From contig NZ_VWOH01000003.1 in the NCBI RefSeq assembly GCF_009268075.1, positions 611 to 49,288 of the forward strand: a DNA stretch of 48,678 bases, given 5' to 3'. How positions within the stretch are numbered: position 1 is the first letter of the stretch; each line of letters begins with the position of its first letter. The notes beneath the pieces are model-generated. The model made no database searches and was not told the DNA's origin. It was given only the letters and a program-made list of their open reading frames with translations. This DNA comes from 'Cynodon dactylon' phytoplasma (GTDB taxonomy: Bacteria; Bacillota_I; Bacilli_A; Acholeplasmatales; Acholeplasmataceae). The position numbers and the translations under genes were made by a program. Shown here one piece after another: positions 15,373 to 23,081 of the stretch.

Positions 15373-16723
15373 TTATATTCTTCTATTCATTTCTTCAAAT
15401 GCTTCTTTAAGATCAGAAGCTGACATTGATTTTCGTTTATTTTTAGCTGTTTTAATATAAGCTGAATCAATAATAGATTTTATCTTTCTATTTGAATATT
15501 CTTTATCATAAAATTCAGTAGCCAATTCTTTTAAATAAATAAAAGCTTCATAACTTATATCTAAAGGTAAAACAATATGTTTTAAAAATTCTTCAATTTC
15601 TTTATTTTTAAGAAAGCCAATATAAATTTCTTTATCAAAACGAATTCTTAAGGATTTGTCTATTTTATTTAAGTTATTAGTTGCTCCAATGACAATAATT
15701 TTTTGTTCATTATCTTTAAAACCATCTATTTTATTCATTAATATATCAGTAATGCCATAAATGGAAGTTTTATTTTTGTTATCCTTATTAGAAAAAACAT
15801 CTATTTCATCTATAAAGACAATACTTTTTTTATATTGTTCGATTTTTTTACAAAAATTATTTATCATTACCTCACTTGCTTCAACATATTGACTTTGGAA
15901 CATAGCAGGATCTACGTAAAAAAAATGCACATAATTGTTTTGATCGTTACATTCGTTACTTAAAGCTTTTATTAAGAAAGTTTTACCTATTCCAGAAGGT
16001 CCATATAATAAAAATCCTCTAGGTTTTACATAATTAAAATTAATAGGCAGATTGTTTTCATTATCTTTTATTTTTAAAAAAAACATCAAATCTCTTATTA
16101 TTTCTTTTTCTTTTTCTAAACCATAAATGTCGTTCAAAGTAATTTTAATATTATTTTGATCTGAAGATAAAGATACTATTTTTTCCTCAAAAAATTTTTT
16201 TTGTTTTAATAAAAAATCTTTAAAACTTAATAAATTTGTATATTCTTTTAAATTATTTTTTGTTATCGATTTCATTCTATTATCAATATTTTCAATTTTT
16301 ATATTTAATTGATTTATAAATTCAAAAAAATATTTTTCTTTATTATATGTTTGTTCTATATTTTTTTTTCTAAATCTAAATTTGTTTTTTTCTGTGTTGA
16401 AAGAATTTTTTATTTTTTCTTCTATATCGATTATTTTTTGTTTTAGTTTTTTATTGTTCTCTTGGGTGAATTTATTTTTTTCAATTTCGGAATTGAAAAA
16501 TTTAATTTCTATTTTTTTATTTTTTTCAAATAATTCTTTTATATTATTTTCTAATTCTTTTATATTATTATAATTTTCTAATTTTTTTTCTTTTTTTTGA
16601 TTTAAAAAACATGAAAAAAAATTTTTACTTGAATAAATAGAATTTGTTTTAAAAATAAAAATTACCCAAAATAAAAAAATAATAAAATAAAATTTTTTTT
16701 TTAGTTTTTAATATTCTTAACAT
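15373..16723 (-). CDS. Membrane-anchored FtsH-like AAA+ ATPase, frameshifted
   Basis: The in-frame part downstream of the ATG at 16275 (300 residues) has Walker A GPSGIGKT (92-99), Walker B SIVFIDEID (151-159), sensor 1 GATNN (197-201) and arginine-finger-like RIRFDKE, as in FtsH/HflB-type AAA modules but without a zinc-protease domain. The same frame is open upstream to about 16700 and encodes a long charged coiled coil and a hydrophobic segment (FIIFLFWVIFIF). Joining it to the ATG at 16721-16723 (MLRILKTKKK, behind AAGGAG) needs loss of one base in a run of ten T at 16693-16702. The restored protein would have 449 residues: anchor, coiled coil, AAA. Anchored AAA proteins are expanded in some phytoplasmas and have been linked with virulence in P. 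mali. Without restoration translation ends after 24 codons. Confidence 0.65.
16693..16702 (-). repeat. Homopolymer (T10/A10) at the frameshift
   Basis: Ten T on the plus strand lie at codons 8-11 of the AAA+ gene. Nine would keep MLRILKTKKK in frame with KFYFIIFLFW and the rest of the protein. Confidence 0.8.
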
Positions 16724-16928
16724 TTATTGAAAAAAACTCCTTCTTTCATATCATTTAAAATATCATTGACATAAGTATATCATTTTTTAAAAAAATAATC
16801 TAATATTTATTTTTTTTAAGTTATAATAAGTAAAAGTGTTTTATTTTATATTTTTATTTATAAAAAAATAAAAAAAATAAATTAAAATCCTAAAAAAAAG
16901 AAAGTAAAAAAAGAAAAAGAGTAATAAA

Positions 16929-17594
16929 GTGAACAAAAAAATTAAAATAAATAAAATTTTTTTATTTTTTTTAATTCTAATATTTTTTATTTTTTTTATA
17001 ATTTTTTGTATTCTGTATATTAAACGTAATCGTAGTTTTTATATTAATAAAAAAGATAAAAGACAAATAGATTTTTTAAATAAAAATCAATTAAATGTAG
17101 AAAAAGATATCGAAATACAAGAATTAAAACCAAAAAAATCGGAATTAGAATTAGCAAAAAAATTAGCATATTTAAGTTTAAAACAATTTGAAGAAGGTTT
17201 ATCAAATTCTAGATATCAAGAAGATTATAAGAATATTATAATAGGTGATCCTGAAAAATTTAAAGAAAATGTTTTAAATGGAACTTTAAGCACAGTTAGT
17301 ACTTCATTAATAAAAGGATCTATAGATTTTTTATCTAAAATATTAAATAGAGAAATAAATTTAATCATTAATGATAATTTTGTGTTATCTTCCTGTTTAA
17401 TTAATCCATTAGATCATAAACAATCTAAAAATACTATTAATTTAAAATTACGTAATAAAAATGATTCTCATTTTTTTATTGAAGAACCAAATGATACTCC
17501 TGGTGATGGATATTGTTTTTTTCATGCATTAATTTTTTCGTTAGACAAAACAGTAATGAATTGGAGAAATATAATAGATAAATATTTAAATTAG
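16929..17594 (+). CDS. OTU-like cysteine protease, C-terminal Cys motif
   Basis: A 221-residue protein from a GTG. A hydrophobic segment (residues 9-30) is followed by basic residues (KRNR) and a helical, charged region (40-95). The end carries PNDTPGDGYCFFHALIFSL, the OTU deubiquitinase box (DGxC followed by an FxxAL helix), and then MNWRNIIDKYL, matching the second OTU helix (usually W/h-x-x-LR-x-x-V-x-x-Y). In ordinary OTU enzymes this box is N-terminal and the catalytic His follows about 100 residues later. Here the protein stops, while a strand with His (INLKLRNK, NDSHFFIEE) comes just before the box. It is either a circularly permuted OTU, a topology described for some bacterial OTUs, or a truncated one. 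OTU enzymes remove ubiquitin, which phytoplasmas lack, so the target would be a host protein. Confidence 0.6.
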   Translation: MNKKIKINKIFLFFLILIFFIFFIIFCILYIKRNRSFYINKKDKRQIDFLNKNQLNVEKDIEIQELKPKKSELELAKKLAYLSLKQFEEGLSNSRYQEDYKNIIIGDPEKFKENVLNGTLSTVSTSLIKGSIDFLSKILNREINLIINDNFVLSSCLINPLDHKQSKNTINLKLRNKNDSHFFIEEPNDTPGDGYCFFHALIFSLDKTVMNWRNIIDKYLN

Positions 17595-17652
17595 TTTTAA
17601 TTAAGTTTTTGAAATAATTTTTTAGTTATTGATTATCTAAATAAATATACTT

Positions 17653-17737
17653 TATAAGATAAAAAAATAAAAATTTACCATTAATTAACTATTAACTATT
17701 AATAATGGTAAATTCATAATTTAAATTTTATCTTATA
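17653..17737. terminator. Nested bidirectional terminator between convergent genes
   Basis: An outer perfect 12-base inverted repeat (17653-17664/17726-17737, TATAAGATAAAA) encloses an inner perfect 12-base one (17672-17683/17703-17714, AATTTACCATTA). It separates the plus-strand OTU-like gene from the minus-strand gene ending at 17776. Confidence 0.65.
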
Positions 17738-17788
17738 TTATTTATTTTTTAATTTTTAAAAATATTATTTATTTTTTAATTTTTAAAA
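17735..17788. repeat. Two tandem copies of a 27-base unit at a gene end
   Basis: 17735-17761 and 17762-17788 are identical. The second copy contains the stop and last codons of the minus-strand gene at 17776, the first is its duplicate in the 3' region. Confidence 0.8.
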
Positions 17789-18534
17789 ACAATATTTTCT
17801 AAATTCAAACCAGCTGTGAACCAAAAGTTATCTGATGTAAAAGAATATGTTTTAAAAAGTAAATTTATATTAATATCATTTTGTTTTGTTTGTATTATTT
17901 CTATATTTAAAAAATATTCCAGAATGTTATCTGCATTCCATCTTGTATTTTCATTACAACCTATATAAGAATTTTTTTTGTTATCATATAAAAAACGATG
18001 TAGACTTATATTTTCTTTTTTTAATTTTACAAAAGTATTATTTTCATTGTCAATATCTATTATTTCTTCCAATTCATTTAAAGATATATTAGTTGAAATT
18101 GGATAATATTCTTGAGAAAAAATTTTATTAATAATTTGATTGTTATCATAATTTGGAGCAATATTCAAAAAATCAAATGAAATAAATGAATTAATTTCAA
18201 TATTTGAAAACTTCGATTTTAATTCTTCTAAAGAATTAATTTTTAATTGTCTATTTAAAAGTACTTTTGTATTTTTTAAAATATCATAAAAAGAATTTGA
18301 TTGACCAGCTTTATTTTCTAAATGACTTAAAATTGCTATTTTTTTTGAATTTGGATTTAAATCTAATGTTTTTTTATAACCTGAGGAAGAAGAAGAATCA
18401 ATATTTTTATTTTTATTCATTGCAAAAATATAATTTGGATGATAAAAAATAGAAATTAAAATAACTAAAATAGTAGAAAATATAAATATCAAAAAATTAT
18501 TTTTGTGTTTCATTTTGTTTATTTTAAATTTCAT
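17776..18534 (-). CDS. Secreted protein, unknown function
   Basis: A 252-residue protein. The hydrophobic segment after MKHKNN (about residues 14-34) ends in NYIFA, a signal peptidase site. The mature part starts MNKNKNIDSSSSSGYKK, contains LDLNPNSKK, then a mixed domain with repeated aromatic and Ile residues and one Cys (YIGCNENTRWNADN). AAAGGA lies 16 bases upstream of the chosen ATG, rather far; an ATG seven codons later is an alternative. It is the downstream-most of a run of minus-strand secreted or membrane proteins from 26.1 to 17.8 kb, each separated by more than 100 bases and thus probably transcribed separately. I do not recognise the fold. Confidence 0.65.
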   Translation of the reverse strand: MKFKINKMKHKNNFLIFIFSTILVILISIFYHPNYIFAMNKNKNIDSSSSSGYKKTLDLNPNSKKIAILSHLENKAGQSNSFYDILKNTKVLLNRQLKINSLEELKSKFSNIEINSFISFDFLNIAPNYDNNQIINKIFSQEYYPISTNISLNELEEIIDIDNENNTFVKLKKENISLHRFLYDNKKNSYIGCNENTRWNADNILEYFLNIEIIQTKQNDININLLFKTYSFTSDNFWFTAGLNLENIVFKN

Positions 18535-18751
18535 ATTTATTTTTAAAAAATCCTTTCTTTTTAAAAAAATATCTCAAAAATATCTTGTTATTGTAATGAT
18601 TTTTATTAAAATTTAACTATTAAATAATTATTATTAATCTCATAAGAAAAATAATAATTAAGTACAAAAGTAAAATTGAATTAAGAGATATCCAAGGAAA
18701 TTTTAGCAATTAATTGATAAAAGTCAATTATAAAGTTAATAATATAAAATT

Positions 18752-19285
18752 TCAATATTTAAATAATGAAGAAGTCATTTCTCCTTTTTCGTTATAATTT
18801 TCGTAATTTATTATTCTACCTGTGAATTTATCAGATTTAATAGACATGCTTTTAATAATACCTCCTCTATGATAGTATGTTTCTTCCATTACTTTTCCTG
18901 TTTCTTTATCATATTTTTTTTCACAAAATCGAGAGCCATCTAAAAGATATTCTACATATCTTTTTTTTGGGTTAATCTGATTATTTTCTTCAACAAAATA
19001 TTCTAGTAAAAATTTTTTCTTACCAAATCGGTCATATTCAATAAAATATTCTAATTGATTGTTTGTATTGAAGTTCATTAATCTTTTTAACATTAATTTA
19101 TTATTATCATAGTATTCTATATGTGTGTATTTATTTTGTTTTTTAGTAAAAACATTACCAGCATAAATATTGTTTATATTGATTACATTTAAAACTAAAC
19201 AAAATAAAATAATTTTTAATAAAAAATTTAAAAAAATATTTTTTATATTATCATTTTTATTATTTTTGATATTGAAAATAATCAT
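18752..19285 (-). CDS. Secreted DUF2963/MORN-like repeat protein
   Basis: A 177-residue protein. The signal peptide (hydrophobic 19-40) ends in NNIYA. The mature part is made of short repeats in which a strand is followed by a Gly turn: YDNNKLMLKR, YDRFGKKKFLLEYF, YVEYLLDGSRFCEKKYD, KETGKVMEETYYHRGG, YNEKGEM. This is the style of the DUF2963 proteins of phytoplasmas and of YwqK/MORN-type repeats, which form extended sheets. The start is an ATG nine bases after CGGAG. The function of DUF2963 is not known; export suggests a surface or host-facing role. A larger, membrane-anchored relative is at 46961. Confidence 0.6.
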   Translation of the reverse strand: MIIFNIKNNKNDNIKNIFLNFLLKIILFCLVLNVININNIYAGNVFTKKQNKYTHIEYYDNNKLMLKRLMNFNTNNQLEYFIEYDRFGKKKFLLEYFVEENNQINPKKRYVEYLLDGSRFCEKKYDKETGKVMEETYYHRGGIIKSMSIKSDKFTGRIINYENYNEKGEMTSSLFKY

Positions 19286-19701
19286 AAATTTTTCTCCGAT
19301 TCATTTTTTTATAATATTTATTTAAACATTAATTACAAAATTTTTACTAAAGTTTAAGTTTAGTTCGTATTAAATATAATTAAATATATTTTTGATTTTG
19401 TTAAAAAACTCAATTAGTTTAATATTAAAATAATTTTTTTTTCTAAAAAAAAAAGAAATAAAAAAGTTTAGCTGTTATTTAAAAGCAATTTTTTTTAACA
19501 AAAAAATAAATAGTAAAAATAAACAGTTTGATTTTTTTATTTCTCTTAAAGTCTAATTTTTAAATAAAGGTTATAATCTAAATAACTTTTTTATATTTTT
19601 TAAAAAGGAATATTATAATTATCTTTATCTTATTTTTTTTTGAATGAATGTTTTTATGTTTTTTTATTGAAATTATCTAAAATTTTATATTTATTATTTT
19701 T
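19286..19701. other. Gene-free stretch
   Basis: About 415 AT-rich bases between two minus-strand secreted-protein genes. I see no supported frame, RNA gene or clear terminator. Confidence 0.4.
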
Positions 19702-20256
19702 TTAAATATTATTTTTTTGAAAATTGTTTATTAAATGATAACTTTTATTATCTTTTCTAGGATGATTTTTTCTATATTCTCTTTGATATTGATTACGATA
19801 ACTTCTAACTTTTTCTAGATGATTTTTTCGATATGCTCTTTGATATTGATTATGTTTTTCTCTTTTATGTTTAAGTTTTAATTCATGATTTTTTTCTTCT
19901 GTTATTATTTCTAAGTTTTTTAAATTAAAACTTAAAGTTAAATTTAAATCTAAAGAATTTTCTTCTTCTTGTGCTAAAAAGGATGGTGTTAAAGATAAAT
20001 CTAAATCAATTTTAGAAGATTGTGAATGGGCATCGTTGGTAGTATTTTGAGAAAAACTTTTTGATTCTTCAAAATAATTATTATTAGAGAAATTACTTAA
20101 AAAATCTTTCGTATTATCATCATGATCAAATTTATAATTTTGTTTCATAGCGAAAACATATTTTGAAGTAAGTCCAAAAACAACAATGCAAAAAATACAA
20201 ATAAAAGTAAAAAAAGAAAAGATTATATTATAAATTTTTTGACTTCGATATAACAT
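19702..20256 (-). CDS. Secreted protein with EAR-type LxLxL motifs and basic repeat
   Basis: A 184-residue protein (ATG 20256; a TTG at 20262 is also possible given AAAGGA 11 bases before it). The signal peptide ends at KYVFA (36). The mature chain has an acidic, Asn-rich start, then IDLDLSLTP (83-91) and LDLNLTLSF (102-110), containing three LxLxL motifs, the form used by plant EAR repressors to bind TOPLESS-type co-repressors. The C-terminus is basic (KLKHKREKHNQ) and has a 19-residue tandem repeat: NQYQRAYRKNHLEKV (136-150) and NQYQREYRKNHPRKD (155-169). Export signal, repression motifs and a nucleic-acid-like basic region together fit a nuclear effector that represses plant genes. That function is inference; only the motifs are seen. 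Confidence 0.65.
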   Translation of the reverse strand: MLYRSQKIYNIIFSFFTFICIFCIVVFGLTSKYVFAMKQNYKFDHDDNTKDFLSNFSNNNYFEESKSFSQNTTNDAHSQSSKIDLDLSLTPSFLAQEEENSLDLNLTLSFNLKNLEIITEEKNHELKLKHKREKHNQYQRAYRKNHLEKVRSYRNQYQREYRKNHPRKDNKSYHLINNFQKNNI

Positions 20257-20405
20257 ATTCAAAATTAACAAGATCCTTTCTTTGAACTATTATTAGTATA
20301 ATAAAATCAAAAAGATTATAAATGTATATTATAGTTTTCTTAGTTTTGCTTTCAAAATAAAGAAAAAAGCTAATTAATGTCTATTGTTATTTATTATTTA
20401 ATAAT

Positions 20406-21743
20406 TTAATTAAAGATAAAATAAGGTGGTACTAAGTCAGAGTTATCTGTAAACGAAAAGGTAGCTTCTCTTGGTACTAATAAAGTATGTATCTCATTTT
20501 CTATTTTACCTTTAATTTCTATATTTAATAAATAATTAATCATTGATTTTTGACCAGATTTAAATTCAAAATAATAAAATTTTTGATCAGTCAAAGGTTC
20601 TAATACTACCCTCACATTTTTTCCTATTGATACATCAAAATAATCATAAATTATTTTAGTTTGATTATTAATTACATAAACCTTATTATGTTTTTTTATC
20701 ATTTTTTTAGCTTTAATTGCCGAATAATTTTTATTTCTTATAAAGAAAGATTCATTTCTCCATTTAATTTCTTCTTTTTGTGTGTCGAAAGAAGATGATT
20801 CTTCTGATTCTTTTGAAGAAAATGATTCTGATTCATTATCATAACTTTTAATAGAACTATTTTTGTTTATTTTTGGTTCTGTTATAATTTTATCTTTTTC
20901 AAATTCATTCTTTTCATTATTAATATTTTTATTATTATTTTTATCTTTTAATTCTGATTCTTTTTGTTTTAATTTTTTTATATTTTCGTTTTTACCTAAA
21001 AGATTATCTATTTTTATACTTTCTTCATCTGATAAATCTTCTTCAGGTATATGGAAAAAAATATTATAATATTTGTTATTCTTTTCATATTCAAGTGATA
21101 ATGCTTTGTCATCTATAAATTCGTTAAATACCGCTATAGAATAATTAATTCTTTCGTCTTTTATTTTGTTCGTTATTGCTTTATAAATTTCTTCACTATT
21201 TAAAAATTGTAACATGTCTGCTTGATATTCTATAACATTTTTTGATAAATCAAATTTTATTGGATATTGAAGATTCCAAAAAATAAATATTTGACTATCA
21301 TAAATCTTTTGACATAATTCTTCTAAAGTGAATGTATTATCTTGTGGTCTAAAATCAGGTATATTATTATTGTTTTTAGTTTTAATATAAATACCTAGTA
21401 AACCTGTTCTCGGATCTTTAATTCGATATTTAAAAGTACTAGCATTAGGTGAGTTATAATATATATCTTTTTCACTTTCATTGTCGTTCAAAATAATTTG
21501 TTTACATAAATCTATTTTGTTAAGCAAATAAGGAATTCTTTCTTTGTCTGATACATTAAAAATATTTATTTGATTACGATTTGTAATACTTGTATCGTAA
21601 AGAGATCTGAAAGTTTGATTTTTATTAAAAGCAAATACTAAAAATTGATTTTTAATCAATAAAAAATTTGAGATTAATAAAATAATAAAAGAACAAATAA
21701 AAAAGTATTTTTTTCTTTTATTTAAATTTAAAATATTAAACAT
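20406..21743 (-). CDS. Large secreted protein, unknown function
   Basis: A 445-residue protein. An in-frame start 10 codons upstream (21773) contains the AAGGAG itself, so the ATG at 21743 is chosen. The signal peptide ends at FLVFA. Two mixed alpha/beta regions are seen (about 25-235 and 315-440), joined by a low-complexity linker of Lys, Asn, Glu and then Ser/Glu (SFSSKESEESSSF). The second region has strand-rich blocks such as NKVYVINNQTKIIYDYF, VRVVLEPLTDQKFYYFEF and a hydrophobic end PPYFIFN. I do not recognise either domain. A promoter is visible at 21865-21892. Confidence 0.65.
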   Translation of the reverse strand: MFNILNLNKRKKYFFICSFIILLISNFLLIKNQFLVFAFNKNQTFRSLYDTSITNRNQINIFNVSDKERIPYLLNKIDLCKQIILNDNESEKDIYYNSPNASTFKYRIKDPRTGLLGIYIKTKNNNNIPDFRPQDNTFTLEELCQKIYDSQIFIFWNLQYPIKFDLSKNVIEYQADMLQFLNSEEIYKAITNKIKDERINYSIAVFNEFIDDKALSLEYEKNNKYYNIFFHIPEEDLSDEESIKIDNLLGKNENIKKLKQKESELKDKNNNKNINNEKNEFEKDKIITEPKINKNSSIKSYDNESESFSSKESEESSSFDTQKEEIKWRNESFFIRNKNYSAIKAKKMIKKHNKVYVINNQTKIIYDYFDVSIGKNVRVVLEPLTDQKFYYFEFKSGQKSMINYLLNIEIKGKIENEIHTLLVPREATFSFTDNSDLVPPYFIFN

Positions 21744-21864
21744 TACTAAAATATACTCCTTTATTTTTAACATTTTTTAAAAAATTTAAATAAAATACTT
21801 AAAAAAAATATACTAATTTAAAAATTTATTTTTTTAAAATTTGAAATTAGTATATATATGAAAC

Positions 21865-21892
21865 ATAATATTAATTTATAATAAAATGTCAA
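21865..21892 (-). promoter_or_regulatory. Sigma-70-type promoter for the 20406 gene
   Basis: On the minus strand TTGACA (21887-21892), a 16-base spacer and TATTAT (21865-21870). The leader to the ATG at 21743 is about 115 bases. Confidence 0.6.
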
Positions 21893-22104
21893 TTTTTTTA
21901 AATTTATTTTTAAAATTTTTTGAAAAAATAATATATGTAAAAAGAATAATATATACATATAAGATAGTTAAAGCTAAAGCATAAAGGTTTCAAATCATAT
22001 AAATTTAAAATTGTTTAGTTTATTTTTTATTGAAAAGTTAAATAAAATTGAACAAATTATAAAAATATTTATTAAATAAAATAGATATTGAATTTTTAAA
22101 AAGT

Positions 22105-22863
22105 TTATGTACCTTGGTAAGATTTAATTTTATAACAAATAGAGTATATTAGAGTGAACAAAAATAAAATAAGAATAGTTGCTACAATTCCAAAGTAAAG
22201 TTTCATATAGAATGTATTAAATAAAGAACAAATAACAAATCCATACTTATGAACAATATCTTTTGTTGGATTTTTATATACATGAAAACATATTATTGAA
22301 TAAATCACCATTATTAAATCATTTCCATTTAATGACATTGTATTAACTGCTAAATGCAAAAATAAAATTATATTCAAAAAAAATAAAGGATAATCTTTTG
22401 AATTTTTGGGAGAATTAATTATTATTTTGTTGTCTTCTTTATGTATTAAAAAGAAACAAAAAAAAGCTAAACTAAGCGCGAAAAATATAATATAAGGAAA
22501 TATATAAAATATCTCAAAAATTATTTTATAGTTAATAGAAGAGTATTCTATTTTTTCAGATTTTAAACTTGGCTTTTTATTTTCATCAATATACCTAACT
22601 ATAGTAGAAATATATTTATCATCTTTGTTATTATCATCAACAATAAACGTTTCTTTTCGTTTTACATCTATTATTTTATCACCTTTTTTTAAATTCAAGC
22701 AGTTTGTAGCAGAAAGTTTTTTTGTGATTATTGCAGAAGAATTATAATCACCATAGAAATTGTAATCAATAAAAAATTTATTACCATTAAATTTCATTAT
22801 AAAATTAATAATAAAAATAAAAATAGTAAGATAGTAAACAATATTTTTGATATTTTTTTTCAT
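22105..22863 (-). CDS. Membrane protein with external beta-rich domain
   Basis: A 252-residue protein with an N-terminal transmembrane helix (about 8-24), a polar domain of about 80 residues probably outside (SATNCLNLKKGDKIIDVKRK, ETFIVDDNNKDDKYI), and four more hydrophobic helices with a His-containing loop (FLIHKED, LHLAVNTM). The KGDKIIDVKRKETFIV section reads like a small beta barrel with alternating hydrophobic residues. The gene lies just downstream of the trypsin-fold protein in the same direction, so a link is possible. Not recognised. Confidence 0.55.
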   Translation of the reverse strand: MKKNIKNIVYYLTIFIFIINFIMKFNGNKFFIDYNFYGDYNSSAIITKKLSATNCLNLKKGDKIIDVKRKETFIVDDNNKDDKYISTIVRYIDENKKPSLKSEKIEYSSINYKIIFEIFYIFPYIIFFALSLAFFCFFLIHKEDNKIIINSPKNSKDYPLFFLNIILFLHLAVNTMSLNGNDLIMVIYSIICFHVYKNPTKDIVHKYGFVICSLFNTFYMKLYFGIVATILILFLFTLIYSICYKIKSYQGT

Positions 22864-22937
22864 TTTTTTATTTTTTTCATCCTAACCTTTATTATTTTGT
22901 TTATTTTATTTATATTTTTGAATAGCTTTATTTTATT

Positions 22938-23007
22938 AAAACTTTGTTATTTTAACATAAAATATATGAATTGAATATAAAACTTTGTTATTTTAACATA
23001 AAATATA
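22938..23007. repeat. 29-base direct repeat, period 41
   Basis: 22938-22966 and 22979-23007 are identical and lie between the stop of the 23082 gene and the start of the 22105 gene. On the minus strand each copy contains TTAAAATAAC, so a duplicated promoter element is one reading. Confidence 0.75.
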
Positions 23008-23081
23008 AAAAAAATAAATTAATAAAAATTATTATTTTTTTAAGTTGTTTCTTAAAAAATATTGAATTTATTAAATAAATT

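Noticed and set aside
17886-18452. Two short plus-strand frames over the 17776 gene
   Set aside because: Both are Phe/Tyr/Leu-rich complements of a secreted protein with a good signal peptide; no ribosome binding sites.
18752-19285. YwqK-type antitoxin of a toxin-antitoxin pair
   Set aside because: The repeat style is similar, but the protein has a signal peptide and no toxin gene lies next to it.
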